A stretch of 64,000 nt of DNA from Nelumbo lutea (taxonomy: Eukaryota; Streptophyta; Magnoliopsida; Proteales; Nelumbonaceae). The position numbers were made by a program, and so were the translations under genes. The notes under the pieces are model-generated. The model did no database searches. It was not told the origin of the DNA and was given only the letters and a program-made list of their open reading frames with translations. Where the stretch lies: positions 121,594,999 through 121,658,998 of the forward strand of contig JAKGHH010000001.1 in assembly GCA_022828595.1 (NCBI GenBank), read 5' to 3'. Numbering within the stretch: the first letter of the stretch is position 1; every line of letters begins with the position of its first letter. This document shows, piece after piece, positions 47,683-64,000 of this stretch.

Positions 47683-47896
47683 AGGGTGTAAATGGAATGA
47701 ATTCGAATTTGATTAGATCTAGAATTCGATTCTAATTGGACTGATTAATTATTTTAGGTAATTAGTACTTATATAAAATAAATATTTTATTTATACAAAT
47801 TAAAAAGTATATTTATCTATATAAATAGGTCAATAGATATATAGATAGATATTGAATCAAGTCATATTTGAATTCAATTCGATTACTTCCAACCTT
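47683..47896. mobile_element. Short MITE related to the element at 4348
   Basis: The left end agggtgtaaatggaatgaat and the right end, read on the other strand as aaggttggaagtaatcgaat, are diverged inverted repeats around GAATTCGAATT-type words and an AT-rich core. 214 bp, non-coding. Confidence 0.5.
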
Positions 47897-50800
47897 AAAA
47901 TTTTTGAATACCTACGCCTCTGACTAACCATTATGCATGAGATAAAATAATAATAATAATAATAAATAAATGAAAGAAAAATTGCACAGAAATAGTGTTT
48001 TAAATGTTTTTAGTAAAAAATCGACATATGACGTTCTAATGAGTTGTTGCGATCATGAATTTCAAGTATACCTTAATGAGATTGGAGTTCTGCTGCTGCT
48101 GCTGCTGAAACCACGTTCCCTCAGTCGATGTGCCAGGAGGGTTGCAGAAACCGGGTTGGTGGATGAATTTCCAGTTGACTCATTCTGGGTTACCTCGATC
48201 AAATCCAAAGGTTTCTTATTGGGTTAACTGATTTCATTGATATTAAATTAGATTAAGTGATGCAACTATTTACAGAAAATATACATGAAATAAGACTAGT
48301 CAAATTCCAAAGTGGACATTGATATAATATTGATTACATGATGATGATAACAAAAACAAATACCACTTGGGTTCTCTCTATATATATATATTTAGGCAAC
48401 CTGTTTATTCTATACATGTTTGAGCTACGAGAAAGACAATTCCAACTGGAGTCTGCAGGAGTCTTATACACCCACAAAGCTTACGTGGTTACATCATATA
48501 TTGTAGCCAACATTGGTACCGATTCTCCATCCAACAAACTCAAGTGGCCTATTCTTCTCTCCACATAACAATTTGTTCTTCTTTATACTAATAAATTATA
48601 TCTCTATGCATTAAAAGAAACCCAACTATATGGGGAACTGAATGATTATTGTAATATGGTAGGCTTTGGTGGATAATTAGCTAGACTAGGCGATGGAATC
48701 ATTCTTGGGAGATCATTCCATGGGACCCATCACCCCATCATGATGTGGCTACTAGCTAGTATATAACATTTATCTGTCGTCTCCTAATAATGGATGATGA
48801 TGAAGATACTTACATGATTCTGTTCTCATGTATGTATATATATTGCATGCATATTGGAGGAATCAATGCTGTAAATACATACATACAAATAAAGCAGGTG
48901 GGCATGTTATAATATATGTTTACAACAAGTTGTGAATAAGCAAATTTTAGAGTCAAGGGTTGGATGCGTCCATCTGATTCCATCCCATGCATGTCTCTCT
49001 CATGCTTCACTGCCTTCTTCCCATCCACATACAGAAGCTGATGAAACCTTTGTTTCATTTGTTTACTCATTATAAACGTGTATATAGCAACCAGAGATAA
49101 AAAGGAGAAGTTCAATCATTTCCTTAAACACACATAATGTTCAGATTTGGATCCCGAGGTGGGGACAAAGTGAGGTAAGAACAGGTAAGCATGAAGAAAA
49201 GCCAAGCTTAATTCATTCATACAAAATCTGACTCTACCCCAGAAAGAGTTCTGCGTTCACGGTCTTCTGGGTCTTCTGGGGAGAGAACCAGAAGACCAGG
49301 AGTCGCAATCGATGGGGTCAATCCGTTTAAGGTACAAGGCTGGTTTACTGGCAAGTTTCCATGAACCACAATAATACTAGACCCCATCAAATATTTTCTG
49401 CACTCCGACGGCCGACGCTGTTGTCCTTGTCGCAATTAATTCGAGTTTTGATTTCCTGCACCTGGTTTTGTGTGTGCAAGGGTGCACTCCCAATCAAATT
49501 GGGATATGTTAGAATTTGGATAGCATTCCAATTCAAATATGCGAGCCATTTAAACCGACAGTTTGCTTCTATTAGTCAAGACTATTCCGTAACAAACTTT
49601 AATAGTCTATAAAACCCTAAACCCTTTTTCTTGTTTAGCAGAGAATGAAGGAAAAATCACAACTCCAAATAGAGAGATATACACTCTTCTCTACATATCT
49701 CGTGAAACATGGGATGAAGAAAATAGAAAAGTTTATTGTCAATGGGCACAAATCTATCACTCCATGAATGCCGATCTCCACAGATGAAGACATTGCTATA
49801 GAAAACTATCAAGGGATTAGTGAAGCATATGAAATCTTGACTGATGAGTATTGAAAAACGAAAACAAAGAAAACTGTTGCAAACCAAACCAGCTCTAACC
49901 TGGTGCCGATGCATTGATAAACGATTGCAGACCAAATAAGGGTGGAAGTCATTTGCAAGAAATTGTTTCAGGTGCCCATCGTTTCTTATTCACTTGAGTA
50001 CTCTGCTTTTTTCAAAACACTTGCAACCCATTATGAACTGGATTCGGTAATGACTCCCTTTTTAAGTCAAATTTATAAAATGTCAACTTTATTTTCTAAT
50101 GATGGTATTGAGAAAAAAATCATGAAAAGGAAGACAATAGAGACTTCACAAATTAGGAAGCATGTTACAGAGTAATTAATGTCTACTAATTTTGCTTTTG
50201 AACTTATCTCAACTTGGAGAATTCTGAATCTTTACCTCAATCAATTGGATAGAGTATACACTATAAAGTCATCAAAACAACAAGATTTGTCGGTTTGTTG
50301 CTTCAGTTCTCATTTGCAGAATAAGAAATACTGAACATTGACTTAGAGAAAGCAAGTTTACCATGGAGGAGCTATGCTAGCACTTCAGTATAAACAATTC
50401 AACACCAGAATTTTTTCCCCTGCAATCATTCGTTAATGGCATCTGCTCCATGGAAGGGCTAGGTCTGTCGAGTTGGACGGTCAAAGTATCTATTTTTATT
50501 TATTCTTTTAAATTTTTAGTTAAAAAAAATTGAGACATTAAAAAAATGCAAACGGTCCCGTTAAATTATTCGCACATGTGACCTGAGATACCATGCGAAG
50601 CCTGACATGTTTCAATGTAATTAGGAATGCACCACAACACATACATAACCAAGTGCAGGAAATCCGGACTCAATTAATTCAATTCAAATTAAGATAGTAC
50701 AAAGGGAGGTTGGTTAAATCTAACATCTTTATATCCATCTGTCAATCTATCTCTAGCTATATCTGTATACGGTTGACATATTCATGCATATATGTAAACA

Positions 50801-53800
50801 TGAATGATCTATCAATCTATTTGTTTAAATCTAATTACTTCTTTCTGATCGATGATAGTTACAATTCAACGTTGAATATATGGTTGAATTAATGTACTAT
50901 GTTTGTTAATTGATGAATGTTAAAATTAATATTCGATGCTAGGTTCAAATATCGACAACATGAATGCATACTATAAAAGTATAAATTCTTCCTTACATGT
51001 TTGTATGGATGTGTGTGGATGGATGCATGAGTATGTACGTATCTTTAGATGCATGCATGTAAGCATGTAGTTACACTTCAAATAATAAATTCATTGGGTA
51101 GCCAAAAAACAAATGACTAACAAATTTATTGATACATGTGTATATATGTATACAACATTTTATGTATATGTATGCGACATGATCACTACTTCCCGTGCAT
51201 GCTTTCTAGAGCTAAGGAAATCTTGTGGAGAGGAACAAAAGAAGAGGAAATTAAAAGTTTAGCAAATAAAGCAGCCTTTCTTCTCTCTCAAAATCCAAGC
51301 ACTATCTCATCACATTAAGCCTATAGAAACCTAAAAAGAATCTAGGGTTTTTCTTCTTCTTCTTTTTATGTTTGGTGCAAGAAAGGCTCTGATATAGTGA
51401 TATATTTAATAGTTAGAATTAGAAGAAAAGAGAATGATTCTTTCTCCCAGGAGACTGACAGAAAAATGCCTATTTCTTCCACAGTGGCTTTGTAGGGCCA
51501 ATTGAACCAGCATAAAAGATTGGACTTTGAGCTGTGTAAAAGAGACTTGGGTTTTAACTTTTATCTAAACAAAGACAAAAAGATACGGAAGAAAAGCAAT
51601 AGAAAAACAAAACAATCTCCAGAGAGAGAGAGAGAGAACCCCACTTTAATTTCTAAGGTAAATCAGACACCGACCAGAAACAAAATTCTCGGTGTTCTGT
51701 TTAATGGGGATGAATAAATTCAGAGGGAAAGCCCAGGGCACATGCCCTCTTACCTCTTACAAATCATTCAAATAACATTCACATCAAATCATCAACAGTG
51801 TTTAGTAGTGCAGCAGGCATCTATTAATTTCTTCCCTTGCATTTATTTATCTCAGAATTCACTGTGTGTTGAATAAAGCAGGAAAATGGCGACACTGGCA
51901 TATGATGCCAACTTACTTGATTACCGCAACTACCACCTCCTTTTCTAGACAATTTTAGCTCACAACATAGGCTTTTCTTCATTCTCAATCTGAACTGATA
52001 TATTTCTTGATGGTGGGTTCCCTTCTACTTGCTTGCAACAATGTGTTGTGTTGGTTGGGCAATGGGGGGACCAAGCTCTGTGTTATTAGTATCAGCACTC
52101 AGAAGTCTAGGCTTATTAAATTAATCCTATATATGAGCTAGGAAGGGGAAATGAGCTAGCTCTTCACATTTTACAGCAACGTAAGGTAAGCCCTGCAATC
52201 AGCAGGAATTGAAGCATAGACCCTCAACGCGTCTCTTTGTTATCTAATCTGTGGGCGCTAGCTCTAATGGTTGAAAGTGAGAACCCAATTTGATTAATTA
52301 GTGGCCAAATTAAGCTAGCTAGCTACAAGGGAACTGATGAATTGAAGGAGGGAAGTAGTGTGTCAAGGTTCATGCCTGTGACTGTGAAAGTACGTAGTAG
52401 CTAGAGAGAGCTTCCTGGTATGAGAAGTAGTCTGTAGTAGTGGTCAAGCCATGGACCATGGTGAGCCCCCCAACCCCACTGACCAGCCAATCATCGCCAT
52501 TCTCCCTCTGTCCTGCCCTCTGTGTGTTCTCACCTACAGGATTCCATCTGTCTTGTATAGTTCCAAATGGTACTCATATAAAACCTAATGACAAGTGGCC
52601 TTTCATCTACTTATTTACTCCAGTAACTTTTTTGCTCTTCTGTGCGTCGAAACACACAAACCGGTCTGCATTTGCAGGAAAAGACGGATCAAAATAATGA
52701 ACCACGAGGAATCCTATGTGCAACAACGTATCCATCGAACCGGAAGCAAATTAATTAAACCCCATGTAAATCCCTTCAACGCAGTAGGGTTCATCTGGTA
52801 TATATGGTCATATAAATCCATTCACAGCAGTAGTGTTCAACGCAGTTGGTTGAATATATACTTCAATTGCTGCAGTCATTAACACAGAAAAAACCATTGC
52901 CCAACTTGTTAGAGTCGTAATCGTATTACACATATAGGTAGAATAATCTTCGAACTAAGTCACGCTTTGCTCTTATTTAATTCCGATCCCCTCCATGAGA
53001 AAAGCATAACTGTTGAAACTGAAAGAAAAATTAAATAGAAGAAGGCTGTTTAATTAGTTACCAGTAGAGAAGAAAATGGTGTCTCTCTATAATAACTTCA
53101 AACCAAGAGAAACAATGGAACCCCAGAAGAGAGAAGAGATTTTTAGACGAAGATATGATCATCACGTTGCTATCCTCTAGGATCTAGATGAAGATATTAA
53201 TAAACTAAGAAATTAAACAATTATGTATGTTTGTGTAATATAAAACTAACGTAGACATAAAACCTACGATCATGAACAAGTTTTAAATAGAAGAGTCCAG
53301 ATCAATACAAGTGTCTAATTAATCAAATCAACCGATCTTAATTTGCCCATATCAACAAAACAAATAGTGCAATATCAGATTACATAATAATTTCTCTTAT
53401 GGATCAAAGTTCTACTGTAAAAAATACTTTTAATATAGGCTAATGTTTGTAATTATGGTACAGACATTGTTTATTGTTTTTGCTCTCCTGTGATGATATG
53501 CTATAGCAACATAGATATGCGTGGACTGACTCAACCTCCTCTCTCTCTCTCTCTCTCTCTCCCTTGGGTGAGGGTGAAATTTTGGAAGTTTCAATGATTC
53601 CCCCTGAAAGTCACAACGGTATTTGGAGACTGGTTTCTTCATATGCTGCCAAGCCAAGCGGGTCTTCTGCAGAAAAATAAGATTCAGTGACCCAAAGCCT
53701 GACTCTAACATTAAATACTGTATACAAACAGTATATGTATCATCATATGGATGGATGTACAATTGTACAAGAATTCATACATAGAATTCAGATGATCAAC

Positions 53801-55110
53801 TTTCCCTTTTTGGGTACTGATTTGGGCAGGTCCCATTTTTTAATAAAGATGGAACTTCAACAGTTGAACCTCCCCGGTAGAAAGAAAAAACAGAAAAAAG
53901 ACCATTATTTTATACTGATAAGGCTCAAAACTTTGAGGTGTATTTTGTCTTTTCAAGCATTTATTCCTTGGGACTTTGGGGTGTGCATTATTTTTTTTTT
54001 AATCAATCCTAAAAGGAAAACCAATGGATCCAATGGTTTAAATTCCATCATCCATCGACTGTTGATGTGGAACTTGCTTTAGGTTTATAGATTTATATGA
54101 CCATATATACCTTGGATGGGGACCCTGTATTATAGATTTCTGATTTTCTCTCCCAAGTCCTAACCACAAATTTGGTGGTTCAACAGTTAATTGCTAAGAG
54201 CTATATATAGTTTTAGCCCCCCTTTTTTTTTCTAAGAAAGCTTCATAACCACTGATTTTATAGTATTAACCATTGTCATCAAATCCAGCCTGGAAATCAG
54301 AGTCCAACGAATCAAGTTAAATCTGTCATACTAGTTGCCTTGCTTTTCATACTCTATGTCCTTGTTTTAGCTCTATAATCTTCTCCATGTCGACTGTGAT
54401 TGAGTATTCTACTCTGACAAGCCAGGTCATCTCCATGGAGTTGGCCAGTTCAGCTTCAGCATGGTAAAAGTGTTTTCACCTGCTCCTGCTGGCTTCTGCT
54501 AACAATCTTATCAGACCCACCAAGTTACTTGGATTTGGGGTATCCAACTATCTAAGCAAGCCAAAAAACAAAAACAGATCATCTATTACTGGATGAGTAA
54601 TATTTCTATCTCCACAACGTGCATGGGAAATATGTTGTAGTGGTCCATATTAGGGCTCCTAAACAGAGAAGCGGTGAGTCCAGACGGTTGAGCTAGCTCT
54701 TATCCACCCAGCACCGATCCAAGGGGTGTTTGGAAGGTTTTACTTTTCTTTTCGTTGTAGGTTGTAGGTTGTAAGTTGTAACAATAAGTATGTCAACGAC
54801 AAACAAATCTCAGCCATATAGTCAGAAATGGATCGGATCGAACCCATTGAGTTTGTTGGTGCAGGTGTATCCGACCCAATTGACCAAAGGTTCGGTTCCA
54901 TCATGGATGGAAGTTGGGTCAAGACTAAAGACAAGATCTACTCCTCCCAATCGCAAAAGGATGGGAACTACTGAGAACTCGATCTTGAATATGGATAGTG
55001 ACATCAGTCGTCGTCGTCACTCATCAGGGTATGTTTTGTAATTATCCTGCATTTTAACTTCAACGTTAATTAATTAATTAAATCCAGTGATACTGATTTT
55101 AATTAGAAAA
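47897..55110. other. Long intergenic region upstream of the CKX5-like gene
   Basis: About 7.2 kb with no recognisable protein gene, RNA gene or structured transposon. It contains a (CTG)n run at about 48091-48108, a (GA)n run at about 51618-51637, a (CT)n run at about 53537-53562, and numerous TA-rich tracts. Open frames here are short and without recognisable similarity. It may include distal control regions or unannotated non-coding transcripts. Confidence 0.5.
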
Positions 55111-55242
55111 GCTCAGGAATGGCGTCGGTCAGATTTGGACTTCGGAGCCGATGAACGATCACTAGCTGACTGCTGACCGATGAGAGAGAGAGAGAATCTT
55201 TATTGGTTCGGCTTAGCTTAACACCGTCGCCTTCTCTGCACC

Positions 55243-55401
55243 CACGTGAACGTTCCCTCGCCCGCATCCCCACACAGATCCTCCGTATCTACCAGTGGTC
55301 CCTACCTCTGTACTACGTCTATGTCCACGTGTGGCCCACTCACCTCCACTCCTTCTCTTCACTCGTGTCACGCCATCTCATACATGTATAAATTCCACGT
55401 G
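55243..55401 (+). promoter_or_regulatory. Three G-box (CACGTG) motifs upstream of the CKX5-like gene
   Basis: Perfect CACGTG palindromes at 55243-55248, 55326-55331 and 55396-55401, within 160 bp and 460-620 bp upstream of the start codon. G-boxes are bound by bZIP and bHLH factors in plants. Occupancy here is inference. Confidence 0.6.
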
Positions 55402-55425
55402 TCTCTTCTCTTCCCGGCTTTGTCC

Positions 55426-55432
55426 TATAAAT
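55426..55432 (+). promoter_or_regulatory. Candidate distal TATA box
   Basis: tataaat lies about 30 bp before a GA-rich tract (55463-55518). If used, it would give a long GA-containing 5' leader with an upstream ATG at 55597. Confidence 0.4.
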
Positions 55433-55462
55433 CGAAAACCTGTAGCTTAAATACTTGACACA

Positions 55463-55518
55463 GAGAGAGAAAGGTGCAGTAGCTTAGAGAGAGAGGAGAG
55501 AGAGAGGAGAGAGAGAGT
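55463..55518 (+). repeat. (GA)n tract upstream of the CKX5-like gene
   Basis: Interrupted gagaga runs between the two candidate TATA boxes. Such tracts are common in plant leaders and core promoters. Confidence 0.8.
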
Positions 55519-55774
55519 CCTCCTGAGTCCTGGACCTCCTGGTTCTATTCACTTCGCTCTGCAAACGTTAAAAAGCGGGAGAGAGCGAATCTGTGCATGT
55601 TGCGTAGAAAATCTTTAAAGCGCAATCCGGCTTACGTTAGCACCACGACTTCCCACGCAGCTGCCACAAGATTTTGTTCCCTCCCAGAAGTTTCACCCCC
55701 TAGTAGATCTCCCTCACTCATTCCTTCACCGGGATGCGTAGTTTTACTATCCTTCACCGCCGCTTCTCTTCTTC

Positions 55775-55782
55775 TATAAATT
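55775..55782 (+). promoter_or_regulatory. Candidate proximal TATA box of the CKX5-like gene
   Basis: tataaatt lies 83 bp before the start codon. A start about 30 bp downstream would leave a short leader of about 55-60 nt without an upstream ATG. Confidence 0.5.
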
Positions 55783-55864
55783 AAAATCCCAAACACCAAC
55801 CGCAAGACACGCTGCCTTACTTCTCTCTTCTTTTGTCTTACGATCGAGTTGTGTGACAACAACA

Positions 55865-59495
<3,631 letters not shown>

Positions 59496-59650
59496 TGACG
59501 GACTGACGGGTGTCTCGTGTCTGCACTCCGCACTATACACTCTGGTCCAGCCCAGCAGCTAAACCGCAGAATATTTTTGTACAGGAAAAGGAAAAAGAAT
59601 AGGAAATCATTTTTTGTTCAGTTTTGTTATTGTAATTATGGATTAGCCAA
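59496..59650 (+). terminator. Probable CKX5 3' UTR and polyadenylation region
   Basis: The sequence after the stop is T-rich, with A-rich candidate polyadenylation signals (aaaaagaataggaaat at about 59590-59605) before a TTTTGTT-rich stretch. The cleavage site is not defined. Confidence 0.4.
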
Positions 59651-61014
59651 TTACGGTGGTGATGATTGAGCAGTAGTTGTCAGAGGCCTGGCGCATTAAA
59701 TATCGAACGGCTGTGTGACGATGATTGGTGGGGGCCCATCGTCATTTCCTTCACATGTTATGATGTTGCAGCGCCCGTGATCCCAGACAAGTCGACCGTT
59801 GCCTTCGCATCTTGTCTTTTCAGTTTTCACAGATGAGCTGGTTGGACTCCCATCCATCCATCTATCCATCCATCCATCCCCATATTTTTCTGAATTACTG
59901 TTTTATGTTTTCCTCTGCATTTTTTCATATAATTAGTTGTACTGTATCAATTTGTCGCTGTAATTAAGGTTTTATTTTTTCACTTTTTGTCCTAATCTAA
60001 ATCAATCGCACTCATTTTACCCGCTGATCAAATGGCTTAAAAAATGATGACGTGTCGTCGGGGATAAGATGTATCTTGCTGTTTGTTATTAAGATAAGCA
60101 CGGATCTCTTCCTCGGAGGGACAGCACAATCAATCACATTCATGCGTACGTATTGTACACATGGCACTCATGTAGACCAGTCGAGACTCGTTAGATGTCC
60201 CCAAAGGAATGGTCCGGTATCTAAATCCAAATAATTGCCACGGCCGAACAATCCAAGTGGCTGGATTCATAGCAAAACAACGAGTGCCAAAAATAGGGCA
60301 GGCCGGAAGTATCAAGAGCTTTATTATAGAATATCTAGGTAAATATAGTAACATTCTGAGATGGCATCTTAACCGTTGGATCTCTAGCTTGGTAACTGGT
60401 AAGATATCAGATACATGATTGATTCCGATTCTTTGGCATCATTTCGGATCCCAACCATACATATCAAGAATGTCGACACTCGACGATATGGTGCAGTAGT
60501 GAATCAAAGATACTCTCACTCTCTTGTAAATTGGAATAGGAAAACTCATAAAAGGAAAAAGGCAAATGGATCGAATCCTCCAGTCTGTGGGCTTTCGTTT
60601 TCGGGTTTCCTAGGCCCAACGCGTATACAGTTCCGATGCACACATTTCTAATGTGACACTTGTTGAGTATCAAGTGTTGACCGAGAACAGTTTACCTTCT
60701 GATTTGGTACTCACAGGATCTTACTCACACCGTTCGCACAGTATCTTGTTGCAGCCTTGCATCGGGAATGTTTTCCCACGAAAAAAAGCATATATGGAGA
60801 TATTCTTAATATACGGCTGTAGAAGGCTGCGAAAATGGTGGATCTCGCTGCATGCGGGATAAGGTTGTTAACTGAATCTAAAAGTTTAACAGTCGTATTT
60901 TTTTTTTCTTTTTGGGAAAACCTTTTTTTTGATGACTTAACATTCGCATTTGGATGTTAAAACTTGCATCAGGATCGGATACAGATCTTTGATTCCGTTG
61001 GCGTTTACTGAGGG
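59651..61014. other. Intergenic stretch downstream of the CKX5-like gene
   Basis: No gene is supported. It contains a (CATC)n microsatellite at about 59851-59880. Confidence 0.5.
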
Positions 61015-63224
61015 GGTGTTTATCTAAAAAACGTTTATATGAAAAACGCTTCTTTAATTTTTTTTTTTATTTTTATTTTGTTGTTTGGTTGGGTGTTTTG
61101 TGGGTGTTTCAAGTAACAACCCATAAAACTACTTTCCACCACAGCATTAATAAACGTTTCTTGTAGTTTGGGTGTTTGGTGTGGCATTTCAAGAAACATT
61201 TGTATGAATGTTACATTGTGATATATGCTCTTGATATTTGAGTGCCATGAGTCAATCTAACCGTCCAAATTGACTGCAACTGAGAAATTCGCCGGTGGAG
61301 ATGGACACCGAACAGTTGATCGTGAGTTGTTGTATTGGTCCATCGACAGAACAGGAGCGGAGATTTGGCTTCTTCTCTGTATGACCTTATCCAAATTGTT
61401 CAGGATTTCATGATAGACACAATCCAACTCACTATCCTGATGCAGGCACAGCAGATACGAAAGAATATTGCTAGCACTGGTACTCCTGGAGTTAGAGACA
61501 AACATCAAAATATGGTCCGGAAATAAGATTCAATCCTCGATTCTGAAGGAAGGAAATCCCAATGTTGAATCTTGAATTGAATAAAACAAGGAGTGAAATA
61601 GATGGGAGGAGATAAGAATAGGGCGGAAGGCGGAAGAGCGAAGGGAGAAGCCATTGAAGAGGAACAAAGTAAAGCAGGTCTAAAAAAGTTGCCTGCGTGA
61701 AACGAAGACGTTTTTTCTACGAGGGCGGACTTACCGGCGTCCACAGCAAGGTTGTGCAAAGAAGCTTTCTCTCATAGGGTGACGATGATCTCCTACAGGT
61801 GTAAAATGGGTCGTGTTGGGTCAGCCTGCGGCTGGCACAAAGTGTAGGCTGTGTCGTACCGACCTGTGGGCCATCTTGGGCCATGCTGCCCTCGCCCTCC
61901 CCAGGGATAATTTGAGGGGTCAACCCGGCACAGCCCACGGCCCAAGCCTGTGTGGCTGCAAGTCGTGCCTTGGGCATGGGCTGAATCGGGCTAAATTAGT
62001 TTTTTTTATTTGTTATTTTTTATTTTTTTATTTCTTTGTTAAATAAAACTAAAATATTTAACTTTCCTTTGGGAACTATTTGAAAAAATAAAAAATCTAA
62101 CAAAGAAATAAAAAAATATTTAATCAAATAAGAAGTCAAAGAGATAAAGACTCAAAGTGAATAACAAATTGGAAGAAAAATAGGAATTTTATTTCATTTA
62201 AATTTGAATGATACAAAGCATACAATGGTTGGATGAATGAAATCTGAAAATTGAAAAATTGAATAAATTAATAAAATATAAAAATCAATATAGTTATAAA
62301 TTGAAAATAAAAAATTACCTTATTAAAAAATATCAAATAAATCAAATAAAACTAAAACAAAATTTACAATAATTTGAAAAAAATGCTATACAACTATTGA
62401 GTATACAAAAAATATTGACTTCATCATTTTCTTTCTGGATTGGATCATTGTAGGAATTGAAAATGATGGAGGACAGGGCTATTTATAGGAATTGAAAATA
62501 ATTTAATTGCCCATAATACCCTAAAAACTACCAATTTTTTAGTTGTTAGGAGGGGTATTTTGGTCATTATAAAGATATTTATCACTTTACCCAAAATGCC
62601 CCCCCCTATTAGCTATTGTATAGTTATTGATGGGCATTTGTGTCATTCTTTCTCTCCCACAACCAAAATACATAAATACCCCCCTATATAGTTGTTTAGA
62701 GCTATTGGGGGTATTTTTGTAAAAAAAAACCTATATAACTATAAACCCGCGGGGCGTGCTGCATGTTGTGCTACAGGCTGGGCTGTGTCGACACGTGGAC
62801 CGCGAGTGGCACGGCATGCACAATCGTGTTGTGTCGTGCCAGCCCGTGGACCAGGAACCCCAGGCCTAGCATGGTATAGACCTGTCGTGCTGAATTGGTC
62901 CAAATTCGGGCCAGGTCATACTGGGTCATGGGCGACACGACCCAATTTACACCTCTACGATATCCTCTGAGACCTAAGTGTATTGATGGCTTTAGGGTTT
63001 TATGTAGCAATTTTCTTTTGGAACGGTGTTCCACAATGCACCGGATCATAATCACACCACACCAGCTCAGCAGCCACTTCATCACCACGTAAGATATGCG
63101 TTTCGGGAAATGCCAGACCATTGTGGGAATCGAGAATTTAAACCTTCCCCCAACGGCTCCATTCACATAAACCAAAGCGTTTGTGGTGGCGTTTATTGAA
63201 AAAACGCCCAACCAAACATCCTCT
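61015..63224. mobile_element. Possible composite element with GTGTTTGGTTGGG-type ends
   Basis: The left region contains ggtgtttatctaaaaaacg and, slightly inside, ttgtttggttgggtgtttt. The right end, read on the other strand, is gatgtttggttgggcgtttt. The pairing suggests inverted ends of a MITE-like or larger element interrupted by the one at 61797-62954. Target duplications were not found. Confidence 0.35.
61797..62954. mobile_element. hAT-like non-autonomous element with GC-rich ends, about 1.16 kb
   Basis: The terminal inverted repeats aggtgtaaaatgggtcgtg and aggtgtaaattgggtcgtg (right end on the other strand) differ at one position. GC-rich subterminal regions with GGGCC/GGCCC, GGCACG and CGTGCC words flank an AT-rich core (62000-62740), the common structure of plant hAT-like non-autonomous elements. 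The flanks show only partial similarity (ctcctac, ctacgat), so the duplication is degraded or the ends are off by a few bases. Confidence 0.65.
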
Positions 63225-64000
63225 TAATCTTATCCCATCTGAATCCAATAAAATTCAAGCCTGGTAAAAAATTATGATTATATATGTATATAATATAATT
63301 ATTTAATATTATATATCATTTTATAAGTTAAAAATAATTAAAATTTTAAACTTTTTTAATTTATTTTATCATTTTAAATACAATAAGGTGGATGCAAATT
63401 AAATCCCAATCTAATCCCTGTCGGACAATTCGAATCCAAGGGTTTGATAATTGAATAGGATGCGGGTTTTAGCTGGATACGATGCATAATATTGCCGAAC
63501 GTTGACCATGACCAGGGGAATTAAATATGCATCCAACCAACATGTCACTTTTGACCCGAAACCGGATTTGGTCTAAACCCAATGGCTGATGAGAATATTT
63601 GATTTTGTACAGAGAAATGAATGGGGAAATTAGGATATCAAGAACTATTCTTCAGCTTATCATCATCTCTGCAAAGCTACTTAAAGGTGGGTCCAACGAT
63701 TTTTATGGAAAAGGTTTATATGTGGTGGGGCATAGGTTATACAATGTGAAAAATATGGTGAATGTTGGGATTGATTCCCTTCCAACTGGAAAATATGGTG
63801 AAATGGGACAAAGGGGGGTCTCTCCTGAAAAAGTTAAGATTTGAGATTTTGATTTCCTAAGTTGAGATGGACTGATGGACACCATACGTAGTAGCAAACC
63901 AACAAAAGATCGGGTCATTGTTGAAATCTTCTTATATGGAAATATGGTATGGCTAATGAATAATGACTTTTCCTGCAACAAAAAAAAAAAAACAAGGGTT
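63225..64000. other. AT-rich intergenic stretch
   Basis: No gene is supported. 63260-63480 has AT-rich sequence and GAATCC/GGATGC words, possibly the remains of a MITE of the 4348 type. Confidence 0.45.

Noticed and set aside
49217..49435. 72-residue minus-strand open frame with a short internal repeat
   Set aside because: No homology, splice context or promoter supports it.
49780..49870. A phrase ISEAYEILTDEY resembling a DnaJ J-domain helix
   Set aside because: No HPD motif, no upstream J-domain helices and flanking stops; a short chance resemblance is more likely.
62771..63211. 146-residue minus-strand open frame
   Set aside because: It crosses the GC-rich end of the hAT-like element into unrelated flank; no domain is recognisable.

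Overview
This window is nuclear DNA of a flowering plant. The evidence is a five-exon, GT-AG spliced cytokinin dehydrogenase gene, long AT-rich non-coding tracts, and a dense load of plant-type transposons (Ty1/copia, Ty3/gypsy, L1-type and RTE-type LINEs, hAT-like MITEs, CACTA traces). The CKX5-like protein suggests a non-grass angiosperm, but the species cannot be named from the sequence. Only one gene looks intact: the CKX5-like gene at 55865-59495 (+), which encodes 535 residues. Everything else with coding signal is transposon-derived and decayed, apart from one relic exon of an IQD (IQ67-domain) gene at 29952-30080.

Layout. 1-4.2 kb: a decayed Ty3/gypsy element on the minus strand, cut by the window edge within its reverse transcriptase, with gag and a probable LTR/leader to its right. 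4.3-8.2 kb: small DNA transposons, including a 1-kb element with long inverted arms at 5025-6052, then AT-rich DNA. 8.64-12.3 kb: an L1-type LINE with endonuclease, RT, zinc-finger and RNase H remains. 12.5-14.7 kb: two hAT-like MITEs with exact 8-bp target duplications, each nested in an older element. 14.7-16.75 kb: a degenerate RTE-type LINE ending in a (GAT)n tail. 19.2-20.7 kb: diverged tandem repeats related to segments near 7.3-7.6 kb and 44.7-45.2 kb.

23.8-42.0 kb is a retrotransposon cluster. A solitary copia (23803-29278, TSD ATTTC) is followed by a three-level nest. A hAT-like MITE copy was split by a copia (30404-41777, TSD TAGAT), whose gag was in turn split by an antisense copia (32034-37846, TSD CATGC). 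All target duplications can be read directly, so the order of events is fixed by sequence. A CACTA-type terminus at 42534 may pair with a weaker one at 18970.

42.5-55.1 kb is AT-rich intergenic DNA with no gene I can support. The CKX5-like gene follows, preceded by three G-boxes, a (GA)n leader-like tract and two TATA boxes. 59.5-64 kb is intergenic and contains a GC-ended hAT-like element (61797-62954).

The genes do not form a pathway: this is one cytokinin-degrading gene beside a transposon-filled flank. No undescribed biological system was identified with confidence. The most informative features are the nested insertion record, the IQD relic exon, the unusual long-armed element at 5 kb and a strong hairpin at 23571-23720.
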